A DNA stretch of 64,000 nt from Corynebacterium sp. 21KM1197 (GTDB lineage Bacteria; Actinomycetota; Actinomycetes; Mycobacteriales; Mycobacteriaceae). Under the pieces are notes generated by a model that saw only the letters and a program-made list of their open reading frames with translations, ran no database searches and was not told where the DNA came from. A program made the translations under genes and the position numbers. Of the stretch, positions 34,920 through 44,878 are shown one piece after another. Location: NCBI RefSeq assembly GCF_033783015.1, contig NZ_CP123907.1, positions 310,001 through 374,000 on the forward strand. The letters are read 5' to 3'. Within the stretch, counting starts at the first letter, position 1, and each line of letters begins with the position of its first letter.

Positions 34920-37046
34920 GTGGCACAAGAAGTGCTTAAGGACCTTAAGAAGGTCCGCAACATCGGTATCATGGCGCACATTGATGCCGGTAAGACCACC
35001 ACGACCGAGCGCATCCTCTTCTACACCGGTATTAACCGCAAGGTGGGCGAGACACACGACGGCGCCTCCACCACCGACTGGATGGAGCAGGAGAAGGAGC
35101 GCGGCATCACCATTACCTCCGCCGCCGTGACCTGCTTCTGGGAGGGCCACCAGGTCAATATCATTGATACGCCGGGTCACGTGGACTTCACCGTGGAGGT
35201 GGAGCGCTCCCTGCGCGTGCTCGACGGTGCCGTGGCCGTGTTTGACGGCAAGGAGGGCGTGGAGCCCCAGTCCGAGCAGGTGTGGCGCCAGGCCGCCAAG
35301 TACGACGTCCCGCGTATCTGCTTCGTGAACAAGATGGACAAGCTTGGCGCGGACTTCTACTACACCGTGGGCACCATCGTGGATCGCCTGGGCGCTAAGC
35401 CCTTGGTACTTCAGCTCCCCATCGGCGCGGAGGATGACTTCGACGGCGTGGTGGACCTCATCAACATGCGCGCCATCGTGTGGCCGGGCAAGGTCGAGGT
35501 GGGTGCCGAGCCGGAGTACCAGGAGATCCCCGCTGATCTTCAGGACAAGGCCGAGGAGTACCGCGAGAAGCTGCTGGAGGCCGTGGCGGAGTCCGACGAG
35601 GCCCTCATGGAGAAGTACTTCGGTGGCGAGGAGCTGACGGTCGAGGAGATCAAGGCCGCCATCCGCAAGATGACCGTGAACTCGGAGATCTACCCCGTGC
35701 TCTGCGGTACCGCCTACCGCAACAAGGGCGTGCAGCCGCTCCTCGACGCCATCGTGGACTACCTGCCCACGCCCCTGGACGTCGGAGAGGTGCACGGCCA
35801 CAAGGTGGGCGACGAGTCCGTGGAGCTGACCCGCAAGCCCTCTGACGATTCCCCGCTGTCCGCGCTGGCCTTCAAGATCGCGGCTCACCCCTTCTTTGGC
35901 AAGCTCACCTTCGTGCGCGTGTACTCCGGCACCATGGAGCCCGGCGAGCAGGTGCTCAACGCCACCAAGGAGAAGAAGGAGCGCATCGGCAAGCTCTTCC
36001 AGATGCATGCCAACAAGGAAAACCCGGTGGACTTTGCCCACGCTGGCAACATCTACGCCGTGATTGGTCTGAAGGACACCACCACGGGTGACACCCTGTG
36101 CGCCCAGAGCGATCCGATCATCCTGGAGTCCATGGACTTCCCGGACCCGGTGATCAAGGTGTCCATCGAGCCCAAGACCAAGTCCGACCAGGAGAAGCTG
36201 GGTGTGGCCATCCAGAAGCTCGCGGAGGAGGATCCCACCTTCACCGTGGAACTGGACGAGGAATCCGGCCAGACCGTGATCGGCGGCATGGGCGAGCTGC
36301 ACCTCGACGTGCTGGTGGACCGCATGAAGCGCGAGTTCAAGGTGGAGGCCAACGTGGGTGCCCCGCAGGTGGCCTACCGCGAGACCATCCGCAAGGCCGT
36401 GGAGAAGCTGGAATACACCCACAAGAAGCAGACGGGTGGTTCCGGTCAGTTTGCCAAGGTCATCATGGCCTTCGAGCCCTACGCTCCCTCCGAGGACGAG
36501 CTGGAAGAGGGCGAGTCCGCGATCTACAAGTTCGAGAACGCCGTTACCGGTGGCCGCGTGCCCAAGGAGTACATCCCCTCCGTGGATGCCGGCGTGCAGG
36601 ACGCCATGCAGTACGGTTACCTGGCGGGCTTCCCGCTGGTGAACGTCAAGGCCACCCTGCTCGATGGTGCCTACCACGAGGTGGACTCCTCCGAAATGGC
36701 CTTCAAGATCGCCGGTTCCCAGGCCCTCAAGGAGGGCGTGGCCAAGGCAAAGCCGGTGCTGCTGGAGCCGCTCATGGCCGTGGAGGTGACCACGCCCGAG
36801 GAGTACATGGGCGAGGTGATCGGTGACATCAACTCCCGCCGTGGTCAGGTCTCCGCGATGGAGGACCGCGCCGGTGCCAAGCTGGTGAAGGCCAAGGTGC
36901 CGCTGTCCGAGATGTTCGGCTACGTGGGTGACCTGCGCTCCAAGACGCAGGGCCGCGCGAACTACTCCATGGTCTTTGACTCCTACGGTGAGGTGCCCTC
37001 CAGCGTCTCCCAGGAGATCATCGACGAGCGCAACGGCAACAAGTAA
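34920..37046 (+). CDS. fusA: Elongation factor G
   Basis: A 708-residue translocase GTPase. The P-loop is [13 protein letters not shown] (residues 18-30), the switch II motif DTPGHVDFT, and the base-recognition motif [10 protein letters not shown]; domains II-V follow, with domain IV around GGSGQFAKV and the C-terminal [14 protein letters not shown] start at 34920 after GGGGTATT. Full length with no unusual feature. Confidence 0.97.
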   Translation: MAQEVLKDLKKVRNIGIMAHIDAGKTTTTERILFYTGINRKVGETHDGASTTDWMEQEKERGITITSAAVTCFWEGHQVNIIDTPGHVDFTVEVERSLRVLDGAVAVFDGKEGVEPQSEQVWRQAAKYDVPRICFVNKMDKLGADFYYTVGTIVDRLGAKPLVLQLPIGAEDDFDGVVDLINMRAIVWPGKVEVGAEPEYQEIPADLQDKAEEYREKLLEAVAESDEALMEKYFGGEELTVEEIKAAIRKMTVNSEIYPVLCGTAYRNKGVQPLLDAIVDYLPTPLDVGEVHGHKVGDESVELTRKPSDDSPLSALAFKIAAHPFFGKLTFVRVYSGTMEPGEQVLNATKEKKERIGKLFQMHANKENPVDFAHAGNIYAVIGLKDTTTGDTLCAQSDPIILESMDFPDPVIKVSIEPKTKSDQEKLGVAIQKLAEEDPTFTVELDEESGQTVIGGMGELHLDVLVDRMKREFKVEANVGAPQVAYRETIRKAVEKLEYTHKKQTGGSGQFAKVIMAFEPYAPSEDELEEGESAIYKFENAVTGGRVPKEYIPSVDAGVQDAMQYGYLAGFPLVNVKATLLDGAYHEVDSSEMAFKIAGSQALKEGVAKAKPVLLEPLMAVEVTTPEEYMGEVIGDINSRRGQVSAMEDRAGAKLVKAKVPLSEMFGYVGDLRSKTQGRANYSMVFDSYGEVPSSVSQEIIDERNGNK

Positions 37047-37396
37047 GCCCCGCGTTCCGGGGAGGGGCGATGCCTTGGGTATCGTTTCTTCCCATGAGCC
37101 CCGCACCGGGCTGTGCCGCCGGTGTGGGCGAGGGGTCGTAGCGGCTCCCTGGTTATCCGCTTTTCCGATATGGTGAGGAGCGGGTGGACAGGCGGCCGTT
37201 ACGGCACCTTGAGGCGGATCCTGGGAGTGGTGCGCGCGGGAATCTGGCTTGATATTCCGTGCGGATAAATCTAGGATCAAGTAACTGGCACGTTGTGTAA
37301 AAGCTGCCCTGCGCGGGTTTGTTTGCGCAGGCGTGGCTCCCGTTAATTACGTGGCTGCGAGAGTCGTAGCCACCATGAAGTCCAGGAGGACATACA
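37047..37396. other. fusA-tuf intergenic region
   Basis: A 350-bp gap without a gene. Just after fusA, CCCCG and CGGGG (37049-37064) form a small stem that may weaken read-through. A promoter candidate lies at 37249-37277. AGGAGG (37383-37388) is the tuf ribosome binding site. Confidence 0.5.
37249..37277 (+). promoter_or_regulatory. Candidate tuf promoter
   Basis: TTGATA (37249-37254) and TAGGAT (37272-37277) are 17 bp apart, the best sigma-A-like pair in the gap, and would give tuf a strong promoter of its own with a leader of about 115 nt. Confidence 0.55.
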
Positions 37397-38587
37397 GTGG
37401 CAAAGGCGAAGTTCGAGCGTACAAAGCCGCACGTCAACATCGGTACCATCGGTCACGTGGACCACGGTAAGACCACCACCACGGCCGCCATCACCAAGGT
37501 GCTGGCTGACCAGTACCCCGATGAGAACACCGCCTTCGCTTTCGACGCCATCGACAAGGCGCCGGAGGAGAAGGAGCGTGGCATTACGATCAACATCTCC
37601 CACGTTGAGTACTCCACCCCGAAGCGTCACTACGCTCACGTTGACGCCCCGGGCCACGCTGACTACATCAAGAACATGATTACCGGCGCTGCCCAGATGG
37701 ACGGCGCCATCCTCGTGGTCGCCGCTACCGACGGCCCCATGCCGCAGACCCGCGAGCACGTGCTGCTCGCCCGTCAGGTGGGCGTGCCCTACATCCTTGT
37801 TGCGCTGAACAAGTGCGACATGGTGGATGACGAGGAGATCATCGAGCTCGTGGAGATGGAGATCCGCGAGCTGCTCGCCGAGCAGGAGTTCGACGAGGAG
37901 GCCCCGATCGTTCACATCTCCGCCCTGAAGGCTCTTGAGGGTGACGAGAAGTGGACCCAGTCCATCGTGGACCTCATGCAGGCCTGTGATGACTCCATCC
38001 CGGATCCGGAGCGCGAGACCGACAAGCCGTTCCTGATGCCGATCGAGGACATCTTCACCATCACCGGCCGCGGCACCGTGGTGACCGGTCGTGTGGAGCG
38101 CGGTAAGCTCAACCTGAACGAGGATGTCGATATCATCGGCATCAAGGAGAAGTCCACCCACACCACAGTTACGGGCATCGAGATGTTCCGTAAGATGATG
38201 GACTACACCGAGGCTGGCGACAACTGTGGTCTGCTCCTCCGCGGCATCAAGCGCGAGGACGTGGAGCGCGGCCAGGTTGTGATCGCTCCGGGCGCTTACA
38301 CCCCGCACACCGAGTTCGAGGGCTCCGTGTACGTGCTGTCCAAGGACGAGGGTGGCCGCCACACCCCGTTCTTCGACAACTACCGTCCGCAGTTCTACTT
38401 CCGCACCACCGACGTGACCGGCGTGGTTCACCTCCCCGAGGGCACCGAGATGGTTATGCCGGGCGACAACGTTGATATGCGCGTTGAGCTGATCCAGCCC
38501 GTCGCCATGGACGAGGGCCTGCGCTTCGCCATCCGCGAGGGCTCCCGCACCGTGGGCGCCGGCCGCGTGACCAAGGTGATCAAGTAA
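37397..38587 (+). CDS. tuf: Elongation factor Tu
   Basis: A 396-residue EF-Tu. P-loop [13 protein letters not shown], switch [14 protein letters not shown] and NKCD base-recognition motif are intact, with domains II and III complete to the end [13 protein letters not shown] start at 37397 with AGGAGG upstream. Codon use is strongly biased, as expected for one of the most expressed genes. Confidence 0.98.
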   Translation: MAKAKFERTKPHVNIGTIGHVDHGKTTTTAAITKVLADQYPDENTAFAFDAIDKAPEEKERGITINISHVEYSTPKRHYAHVDAPGHADYIKNMITGAAQMDGAILVVAATDGPMPQTREHVLLARQVGVPYILVALNKCDMVDDEEIIELVEMEIRELLAEQEFDEEAPIVHISALKALEGDEKWTQSIVDLMQACDDSIPDPERETDKPFLMPIEDIFTITGRGTVVTGRVERGKLNLNEDVDIIGIKEKSTHTTVTGIEMFRKMMDYTEAGDNCGLLLRGIKREDVERGQVVIAPGAYTPHTEFEGSVYVLSKDEGGRHTPFFDNYRPQFYFRTTDVTGVVHLPEGTEMVMPGDNVDMRVELIQPVAMDEGLRFAIREGSRTVGAGRVTKVIK

Positions 38588-38609
38588 TACTTGAGCCTTG
38601 ACGGCTGAT

Positions 38610-38648
38610 GAGGGCCGCTTCCTCCGAAAGGGGGAGCGGCCCTTTTTC
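38610..38648 (+). terminator. Terminator after tuf
   Basis: GGGCCGCT (38612-38619) pairs with AGCGGCCC (38635-38642), followed by TTTTT. A strong intrinsic terminator. Confidence 0.85.
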
Positions 38649-38728
38649 ATGCCCACATCGCAACCGTTCCCGTCTCCACAAGGTCATGAAGGTCGGTGAT
38701 GAGGAGCCGACCGGGAAGGTACTCTCCT

Positions 38729-39403
38729 ATGAAGGACCCCACCAGAATCGAGCCGCTCCTGGGCCTCCTGCGGGACGCCTGGGAGGCCCAACCGGACTTA
38801 GCGCTCTCCGAGCTCTGGGGAATCCTGGAAAATCGCGGTATCGGCTGGGGTGCCACCGATGAACAGGTGTCCGAGGTACTGCGTCACATCCTGCGGGAGC
38901 ATCCCCTCCGGGTGGGGGAGGAACCGGTGCTGGTGTACACCACCCAGCCGGAATACCTGGTGACCATTCACCCAGAGGAGGGCGCGGTGGTGGTGCGGCA
39001 CCCCGATCGCTCCAGGCAGCCCGCGTGGTGGAGCCTGGGCGAGGTGGTGCGTGCTCGGGTGGGGGCACCCCTGGTGCTCCGCGATGGGGAGGGAATAGAT
39101 CACCGCCTGGGCGTGGTGCGAGGGATTGACGCCCTGCGTGGTCAGCGCCGTGATCTGAGTGGTTTGCGGCGCGATCAGATGGGCGATGAGGCCTATGCCT
39201 GCCGCCTGGATTCCGGCGACTTGGTGGTGATCGGGCACGGCATGGACGTTTATGCCAAAGAAAGGCGCAGCGTGGTGCATTCCGCACTACCCTGGGAAAA
39301 GATTAAGGCCGGTGCGCCTGGCACCGGCCTTGTGATACAGCCTCAGGGGGAAAGCGGGGAGCGGGAACTGGGCACCGTGAGCGCCGTGCTCCCGCTGGCC
39401 TAG
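38729..39403 (+). CDS. Protein of unknown function beside tuf
   Basis: A 224-residue soluble protein starting at ATG 38729 (MKDPTRIEPLLGLLRDAWEA) after GGGAAGGT. The N-terminal 75 residues are helical and resemble a small wHTH-like unit (LALSELWGILENRGIGWGAT). The middle is beta-rich (YTTQPEYLVTIHPEEG, PAWWSLGEVVRARVG) and contains basic motifs (RGQRRDLSGLRRDQMGDE). No family was recognised. Codon use is typical of the genome. It converges on the Asp23 cluster. Confidence 0.7.
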   Translation: MKDPTRIEPLLGLLRDAWEAQPDLALSELWGILENRGIGWGATDEQVSEVLRHILREHPLRVGEEPVLVYTTQPEYLVTIHPEEGAVVVRHPDRSRQPAWWSLGEVVRARVGAPLVLRDGEGIDHRLGVVRGIDALRGQRRDLSGLRRDQMGDEAYACRLDSGDLVVIGHGMDVYAKERRSVVHSALPWEKIKAGAPGTGLVIQPQGESGERELGTVSAVLPLA

Positions 39404-39419
39404 AGGGGAGTCTCCTGGC

Positions 39420-39438
39420 CCCCGAGGGGAACTCGGGG
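39420..39438. terminator. Possible bidirectional terminator
   Basis: CCCCGAG (39420-39426) pairs with CTCGGGG (39432-39438) between convergent genes. No T run follows, so strength is doubtful. Confidence 0.4.
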
Positions 39439-39439
39439 T

Positions 39440-39997
39440 CTAGCTGGACACCGGGGCGAGGTTGATCTTGTACACGCTGTCCACGTCAATGCCGGGCAGC
39501 GCGGCGCGGAGATCGTCCTCATTCTGCTCGATGGCGGAGCGCAGTTCCACGAGGTTCGTGGTGGCCTCGCCCCGAATCGTCCACGCGATGGTGGGACGGG
39601 AGCGATCCACGGTGACCTTGTGGCGCACGCGGGTCACACCGGCTACTTCCTCCAAGGCCTCGCCCACGGCGGAGGCCATGCGCACCAGGTTGATGTCGAT
39701 GGAGCCGTGGGAGCTGGAGGCCTGGGAGCGCTGCCGGTTGAAGCCGCGGCGGCGCAGGTTAGCGGCGATCCACCACAGGCCCAGAATCACGCCGAGGATC
39801 ATGGTGCCCCAGAGGGCCGCCAGGAACCAGGGGGAATCCTGGGCGTCGGCAAGCACGGAGGCGTCGATGCGCGCGCTGAGGCGCTGCACCGGCTCGAACT
39901 CCAGCCAGGAGCCGATGCCCCAGAGGCCACCGGCGAGGCTGAGCAGGCCGAGGAGGATCAGGATGGTCCTATCAATAGCGGAGAGCGCGCGGCTCAT
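39440..39997 (-). CDS. AmaP-like membrane protein of the Asp23 cluster
   Basis: A 185-residue protein with two transmembrane segments (ILILLGLLSLAGGLWGIGSW near residue 11 and FLAALWGTMILGVILGLWWI near residue 58) and a cytoplasmic C-terminal domain of about 100 residues with VTRVRHKVTVDRSRPTIAW. This layout matches the alkaline-shock anchor AmaP and its relatives, which tether Asp23 to the membrane. It overlaps the preceding gene by 4 bp and is the last gene of the cluster. Confidence 0.75.
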   Translation of the reverse strand: MSRALSAIDRTILILLGLLSLAGGLWGIGSWLEFEPVQRLSARIDASVLADAQDSPWFLAALWGTMILGVILGLWWIAANLRRRGFNRQRSQASSSHGSIDINLVRMASAVGEALEEVAGVTRVRHKVTVDRSRPTIAWTIRGEATTNLVELRSAIEQNEDDLRAALPGIDVDSVYKINLAPVSS

Positions 39998-40554
39998 TTC
40001 TGCTCACCTCCGGTGGAATCGTCGATGCTGAGCTTTACGGTCATGGAGTCACCCACCAGGGGATCGAGGTTACGGTGGACGTCATCGTGAACGCGCTGCT
40101 CCACCGTGCTATCCCCGGTGGTGGCGGTGGCGTGCAGGCGCACGGTGCCGCGTCGCACCTGGGTGGAGGCGGCCGTGATGCCCGGGACACGCTTGGCCGT
40201 GGCCGTAGTATTGCGGGCCAGGTCCACCGGACGGGCCCACAGGGATACCTGGGACTCCAAGGGGAGGTAATCCCGGCGCCGGGGCTTGAGAGCGACGAGC
40301 ACCAGGAACAGCCCCACGATCACGGCCACGATGGAGGCCGGGATCATCCAATCCTGGAAGGTTCCCTGGGAGAGGCTATCCAGCAGGGGAAGCACCCAAC
40401 TTTGCTGCTCCTCTTGGGCGTAATGCGCCCACAGTTCGCGGCCCGCCACCCCGGCCAGGGCGATGAGGCCCAGGCCGAGGATCACGGAGACCCAGCGGGC
40501 GGCGGGGGAAGCCTTGGGCTCCTGGCCGTACCCTGGGCGTTGATTATCGGACAC
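39994..40554 (-). CDS. DUF6286-type membrane protein of the Asp23 cluster
   Basis: A 186-residue protein with two membrane segments (VSVILGLGLIALAGVAG and IPASIVAVIVGLFLVLVAL) and a C-terminal alpha/beta domain (VPGITAASTQVRRGTVRLHA) that resembles the C-terminus of its neighbour. The two genes probably arose by duplication. GTG start. It overlaps both neighbours, so it is translated with the cluster. Confidence 0.75.
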   Translation of the reverse strand: MSDNQRPGYGQEPKASPAARWVSVILGLGLIALAGVAGRELWAHYAQEEQQSWVLPLLDSLSQGTFQDWMIPASIVAVIVGLFLVLVALKPRRRDYLPLESQVSLWARPVDLARNTTATAKRVPGITAASTQVRRGTVRLHATATTGDSTVEQRVHDDVHRNLDPLVGDSMTVKLSIDDSTGGEQK

Positions 40555-41203
40555 GGGGTTCTCCCTTCTCCTGCGCCGGGCTCAGCGGATGCCACGGGGT
40601 AACCGTGATGGGGGTCAGCGGGCGTGGTAGCGCGATGGACACCTCGGGGAGTTCCCGATCCTCCGAGGCCACGGTGATGGGCATGAGCGGCTGTTCCGGC
40701 GCGGTGACCACCTCGGGCTGAGGCGTCTGCTCGGAAGCCACCGTCACGGGGTGCAGCCTCATGCGGCTCGGACCGTCCGGGGCCTCCTGGGGGGAGGCGA
40801 CCTTCGGCTCGCGCACCGTCACGGGGCGCAGGGCGGGGAGGTCCGGGGAGGCGTCGATAAGCTCCGCCGTGACGCGGTGCTCTCCCTTGACCACGGTGCC
40901 CACCAGAATGTTGCAGTGAGTCACCTGGAGCCCGGTCATACCGGTCACCCAATCGGTGATGGTGGCGCGCACCTCCTCGGCCACGCGCGTGACCGGGGCG
41001 GGCCAGGTCACCGCGATGAAGGCTTCGATGGAGGCCACGCCGCGCTCGGCATCGACGAGGACGTCATAGCGGGGAAAGCTGCGCGCCGCGATCCGGTCGA
41101 GGGTCTTGCCCACCTGCGTGGTGCCGGGGACGGATTGGGCGGCGGCCGCGACGATGCGTGAGACAGCGCGCTCAGTGATAAAAATGCGGCCGCGGTCGTT
41201 CAC
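40544..41203 (-). CDS. Asp23/Gls24-family protein with a repeat tail
   Basis: A 219-residue protein starting GTG. The Asp23/Gls24 domain covers about residues 1-115 (ITERAVSRIVAAAAQSVPGT, VTWPAPVTRVAEEVRATI, MTGLQVTHCNILV). After it comes a Pro-rich tail with four spaced copies of a P-[VI]-T-V motif (LRPVTVREP, LHPVTVASE, LMPITVASE, LTPITVTPW), roughly 25 residues apart. The tail is not part of the usual family and may bind a partner. The gene overlaps its neighbours on both sides. One 11-mer copy (40852-40862) lies at ELIDA. Confidence 0.8.
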   Translation of the reverse strand: MNDRGRIFITERAVSRIVAAAAQSVPGTTQVGKTLDRIAARSFPRYDVLVDAERGVASIEAFIAVTWPAPVTRVAEEVRATITDWVTGMTGLQVTHCNILVGTVVKGEHRVTAELIDASPDLPALRPVTVREPKVASPQEAPDGPSRMRLHPVTVASEQTPQPEVVTAPEQPLMPITVASEDRELPEVSIALPRPLTPITVTPWHPLSPAQEKGEPRVR

Positions 41204-41397
41204 CCCCTACCACCTCGTCCGGACGTCAGGCTATCCCAGAGGGCGCGCAGGTCAATGCGGCCCTCGATCTGTGCGCCGACGACGCCGCCGATGGCACCCA
41301 GGAGGAGAGCCACGATGAATCCACCGAATCCGCCGGTGGCTGCGGCGAGTGCTACGGCAAGGCCGAAGGCAATGCCAATAAGGGTCATGTTTTTCAT
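41200..41397 (-). CDS. Small hydrophobic protein of the Asp23 cluster (DUF2273-like)
   Basis: A 65-residue protein with two closely spaced hydrophobic segments rich in Gly and Ala (LIGIAFGLAVALAAATGGFG and FIVALLLGAIGGVVGAQIEG). Small two-helix proteins of this type accompany Asp23 genes in many Gram-positive bacteria. It overlaps the next gene by 4 bp. Confidence 0.7.
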   Translation of the reverse strand: MKNMTLIGIAFGLAVALAAATGGFGGFIVALLLGAIGGVVGAQIEGRIDLRALWDSLTSGRGGRG

Positions 41398-41458
41398 GAA
41401 ATCTTCCTCGATTTCAGTAGCTTTGAGTGCGTTACGGTCATTCAGGTATGGTGCGGGA

Positions 41459-41794
41459 TTAATTTGTGGCAGTGGTCACTGTAGCCATGGTGGTTACGGT
41501 GGTCACGGCGTCCGCGATAAAGACGTCCACGGTAAAGCCCGTGGCCGCGTGCACCGTGCGGCGAACGTTCTCCGCCAGGCCATGCAGGTCCGAGGCGGCG
41601 TCAAGATCGGCCACGATGTGTACCTCAAGGCGGGAATCCTCGCGCAACCGCAAACCTCGCACGCGCTGCCCGGGGTAGAGCAGAGAGGCCTCCCCGAAGG
41701 TTCCAGCGTGAATATCGGCCACGCCGGTGATGGCGCGCACCGTCTGCACGAGCTGTTCGGCGTCCTCATAGGACAGGGGATCGGAAACGGGCAC
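41459..41794 (-). CDS. Small Asp23-cluster protein
   Basis: A 111-residue protein, GTG start preceded by AAGGAGG. The sequence VQTVRAITGVADIHAGTFGE and the later LAENVRRTVHAATGFTVDVF resemble a shortened Asp23-type fold. The end is Thr/Val-rich. It lies within the six-gene cluster and is probably co-transcribed; the function is not known. Confidence 0.65.
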   Translation of the reverse strand: MPVSDPLSYEDAEQLVQTVRAITGVADIHAGTFGEASLLYPGQRVRGLRLREDSRLEVHIVADLDAASDLHGLAENVRRTVHAATGFTVDVFIADAVTTVTTMATVTTATN

Positions 41795-42020
41795 GGGGCC
41801 TCCTTGATGTGCGTGGTTTTTGTTTATTGACTGCTTATCGACGCCGCCTGGGGCGAAGTGATGGAGTCAGAACACCGAGTGTCTCTGGGGTGGGGACGCC
41901 GTAGGGTGAGGTTGGTTCTGTGCCTTGTTGGCCTGCGCCCTTTGCCCTTAACGGTTATGCGCTTGGTGGGGGAGGGGCAGCATCGTGACGCCGCCCCTCC
42001 TTGGCCACGAGGGTGGAAAA

Positions 42021-42527
42021 CTACTGCACGCGGCGGGGAGCGTCCTCGGCGGGCTGCTCCTTGGTCTCCTCATCATCGCCCAGATCCAGGTGGACATCGG
42101 TGACCGTAACGTTTACCTCGGTCACCTCAAGGCCGGTCATGCGCTCGATGGCGCGGATGATGTTGCGGCGAATGGCCTCGGCCAGCTCGTGAATGGCCAC
42201 GCCGTACTCGGCCACGATGGAGAGGTCCACGGCGGCCTGGCTCTCGCCTACCTCCACGTCCACGCCCTGCTGGACGTTATCGGAGGCGCCGAAGGACTCG
42301 CGGATCGAGCCGAGCATGCGGGCCGCGCCGCCGCCCAGGGCGTACACGCCGGAAACCTCGCGGGCGGCCAGACCCGCGATCTTGCCCACAACCTGATCCT
42401 CGATGACGGTGCGGCCGTGATCGGTGCTCAGGGCATCCTTGCGGGCCACCTCGCCGGAGGTGTTCTTGTTGGGGGTGTTCTGGTTGTTCTTGGCGCCCGC
42501 GTTCGCGTTCTTGTTGTTCTCAGCCAT
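42021..42527 (-). CDS. Asp23/Gls24-family envelope stress protein
   Basis: A 168-residue protein and first gene of the cluster. An Asn-rich, disordered N-terminus (ENNKNANAGAKNNQNTPN) leads to a full Asp23 domain: VIEDQVVGKIAGLAAREVSG, VDLSIVAEYGVAIHELAEAI and ERMTGLEVTEVNVTVTDVHL. The acidic end carries DDEETKEQPAED. The ATG at 42527 follows AAGAAGGAGC. Asp23 proteins coat the inner membrane face and respond to cell-wall stress in Staphylococcus; the same general role is inferred. Confidence 0.88.
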   Translation of the reverse strand: MAENNKNANAGAKNNQNTPNKNTSGEVARKDALSTDHGRTVIEDQVVGKIAGLAAREVSGVYALGGGAARMLGSIRESFGASDNVQQGVDVEVGESQAAVDLSIVAEYGVAIHELAEAIRRNIIRAIERMTGLEVTEVNVTVTDVHLDLGDDEETKEQPAEDAPRRVQ

Positions 42528-42687
42528 GATGCTCCTTCTTTTATGGGTATGGCTTGTCAGGTACTGGCGCCAGTGTACAGACCACATCGGGGCAGGCTAG
42601 GGGATATGGAGCGGGGCACTATGTAGTTGGCAGGCTACATGACGGGGAATGCCTGCTCAGCGGGGTGAAAAAAGAAAAATGTGAAGT

Positions 42688-42716
42688 TTGCATAAAAATT
42701 GGCGGCATGCTTTAAT
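42688..42716 (+). promoter_or_regulatory. Candidate upstream promoter of the S10 cluster
   Basis: TTGCAT (42688-42693) and TTTAAT (42711-42716) are 17 bp apart in an AT-rich patch. A second possible -10 (TATAGA at 43140-43145) lies closer to rpsJ with a poor -35. Which is used cannot be told from sequence. Confidence 0.4.
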
Positions 42717-43163
42717 GGCTGGGTTGCTTTAACACAGCGTCGTTTTTTCGCGCTTGCTCTCGCTCCCTTGGTGTGCAAGGCAAGGCGAAAGGCGCGCTGA
42801 TGGTGAGGCGAACATGACACCTTTGCTTGCGTTCTGTTTTCCCTCGGGAGATTAGGTCGCATGGAAGGCTCCACGATCGGGGTAGGTCGGCCCGCTGAGG
42901 CGCGGCATTCCCGAGAGTGGAAACCGGAGAAGGGGCATGGCAAATAAACAGCGGCAGTACGCAAGGTCACTCTCCTCGCGCGAGCGTGGGGGTTCCTTGA
43001 GGCTTGATCGGTTCGGCATGGACTGGTGCGCTGCGGTGCGTTTGCTTGTGCAGCCCCGCAACGCGCAGCGCCGGTGATGTCATGGTGGTCAAGTGAAGAA
43101 CTGGCGTTGAACCTGCTGGCCCCGGCCCTGGGACAACGTTATAGAGAACATCAGGAAGCTAAT

Positions 43164-43201
43164 TCCCACCTCTACACCGGAGCGATCCGGTGAACGTGGG
43201 A
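43164..43201 (+). promoter_or_regulatory. Structured element in the S10 leader
   Basis: CACCGGA (43175-43181) and TCCGGTG (43186-43192) form a perfect 7-bp stem closed by the GNRA tetraloop GCGA. TCCCAC (43164-43169) pairs with GTGGGA (43196-43201) as an outer stem. The element ends 21 bp before the rpsJ start and could serve translational control of the operon. Confidence 0.55.
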
Positions 43202-43222
43202 CGAGCGAGGAAGAGGATAAGC

Positions 43223-43528
43223 GTGGCGGGACAAAAGATCCGCATTCGGCTCAAGGCCTATGACCATGAGGCGATCGACGCGTCGGCACGCAAGATTGTC
43301 GAGACCGTGACCCGTACCGGGGCGCGCGTTATCGGCCCCGTGCCGCTGCCCACCGAAAAGAACGTGTACGCCGTTATTCGTTCTCCCCACAAGTACAAGG
43401 ATTCTCGCGAGCACTTCGAGATGCGCACTCACAAGCGCCTGATCGACATTCTCGACCCGACGCCCAAGACGGTGGATGCCCTCATGCGCATCGACCTTCC
43501 GGCCAGCGTCGATGTGAACATCCAGTGA
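43223..43528 (+). CDS. rpsJ: 30S ribosomal protein S10
   Basis: A 101-residue S10 starting at GTG 43223 ([19 protein letters not shown]). [14 protein letters not shown] and [12 protein letters not shown] are conserved; S10 also binds NusB and NusG. The start was chosen because it gives the standard length. First gene of the S10 cluster. Confidence 0.96.
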   Translation: MAGQKIRIRLKAYDHEAIDASARKIVETVTRTGARVIGPVPLPTEKNVYAVIRSPHKYKDSREHFEMRTHKRLIDILDPTPKTVDALMRIDLPASVDVNIQ

Positions 43529-43565
43529 TCGACGATCGACGACAAACTTTGGCGGAGAAGAACTA

Positions 43566-44222
43566 ATGAGTGAAAACGAGATCAAGGGCATTCTGGGCAC
43601 CAAGCTCGGCATGACCCAGGTCTTTGACGATCAGAACCGGGTTGTCCCGGTGACGGTCGTGGAGGCCGGGCCGTGCGTGGTCACCCAGATCCGCACCATC
43701 GAGACCGATGGCTACAACGCCATCCAGATTGCCTACGGCGAGATTGACCCCCGCAAGGTTAAGAAGCCGCAGGCAGGACACTACAAGAAGGCCGGTGTGA
43801 CCCCGCGCCGCCACGTGACCGAGATTCGCATGGACGACGTCTCCGGTTACGAGGTGGGCCAGGACGTCACCGTGGAGATCTTCAACGACGTCGAGTTTGT
43901 GGACGTCACCGGCATTACCAAGGGCAAGGGCTTTGCCGGCGGCATGAAGCGCCACGGCTTTGCCGGCCAGGGTGCCGCGCACGGTAACCAGGCCGCCCAC
44001 CGCCGCGTCGGTGGTATCGGCGGTGCCGCTACCCCCGGCCGCGTGTTCAAGGGCAAGCGCATGGCCGGCCGCATGGGTTCTGATCGTGTGACCACCCAGA
44101 ACCTGAAGATTCAGAAGGTGGACGCCGATGCCAACCTGCTGCTCATCAAGGGCGCAATCCCGGGCAACCGTGGCGGCATCGTCACCGTTAAGACCGCAGT
44201 GAAGGGCGGTGCACACGCATGA
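43566..44222 (+). CDS. rplC: 50S ribosomal protein L3
   Basis: A 218-residue L3. [14 protein letters not shown] opens it and the central loop reaching the peptidyl-transferase centre ([20 protein letters not shown]) is present. It overlaps rplD by 4 bp (ATGA), so translation is coupled. Confidence 0.97.
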   Translation: MSENEIKGILGTKLGMTQVFDDQNRVVPVTVVEAGPCVVTQIRTIETDGYNAIQIAYGEIDPRKVKKPQAGHYKKAGVTPRRHVTEIRMDDVSGYEVGQDVTVEIFNDVEFVDVTGITKGKGFAGGMKRHGFAGQGAAHGNQAAHRRVGGIGGAATPGRVFKGKRMAGRMGSDRVTTQNLKIQKVDADANLLLIKGAIPGNRGGIVTVKTAVKGGAHA

Positions 44223-44878
44223 GCACTCTGAAGTTGGACGTCCACACCGCGGACGGCAAGACCAACGGCCAGGTGGAACTCCCCGCGGAGATCTTTGACC
44301 GCGAGGCTTCCGTGGCTCTGATGCACCAGGTTGTGAACGCACAGCTTGCTGCCAAGCGCCAGGGTACCCACGCCACCAAGACCCGCGGCATGGTTTCCGG
44401 CGGCGGCAAGAAGCCGTTCCGTCAGAAGGGCACCGGCCGTGCACGTCAGGGTTCGATCCGCGCCCCGCACTTCACCGGCGGTGGCATTGTTCACGGCCCG
44501 CAGCCGCGCGATTACTCGCAGCGCACGCCCAAGAAGATGAAGGCTGCCGCCCTGTGCGGTGCCCTCACCAACCGCGCCTCGAACGAGCGTATCCACGTCA
44601 TCGAGGAGCTCGTGCCCGGCCAGCAGCCCTCGACCAAGGCCGCCCGCGCCTTCATCGAGCGCCTGACCGAGCGCAAGAACGTGCTGCTCGTGATCGGCCG
44701 CGAGGATCTGAACGGACGCCGCAGCGCTAATAACCTGCCGAACGTTCACATTCTCACCCCGGATCAGTTGAACACCTACGACGTGCTCAACTCCGATGAC
44801 GTTGTGTTCTCCGTGGAGGCTCTGCACAGCTTCATCAACCGCTCCAGCGACGCTGCTGCGGAGAAGGAGGAGAACTAA
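44219..44878 (+). CDS. rplD: 50S ribosomal protein L4
   Basis: A 219-residue L4. The exit-tunnel loop [19 protein letters not shown] is intact. In E. coli L4 represses the S10 operon; whether it does so here through the rpsJ leader element is untested. Its stop overlaps the rplW start by one base (TAATG). Confidence 0.97.
   Translation: MSTLKLDVHTADGKTNGQVELPAEIFDREASVALMHQVVNAQLAAKRQGTHATKTRGMVSGGGKKPFRQKGTGRARQGSIRAPHFTGGGIVHGPQPRDYSQRTPKKMKAAALCGALTNRASNERIHVIEELVPGQQPSTKAARAFIERLTERKNVLLVIGREDLNGRRSANNLPNVHILTPDQLNTYDVLNSDDVVFSVEALHSFINRSSDAAAEKEEN

Larger units (their letters stand above)
42528..43222. other. Long non-coding region before the S10 cluster
   Basis: About 695 bp without a supportable gene between the Asp23 cluster and rpsJ. 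It contains promoter candidates for rpsJ and, near its end, a structured leader. The short open frames here show no binding sites or family resemblance. Confidence 0.55.

Noticed and set aside
34740-37280. An 846-codon frame antisense to fusA
   Set aside because: Same cause as above: mirror of biased codons in fusA, with no binding site or family resemblance.
42635-43061. Small minus-strand frames in the long gap before rpsJ
   Set aside because: No ribosome binding site, no recognisable domain and unusual composition; the region fits a leader and promoter zone better.
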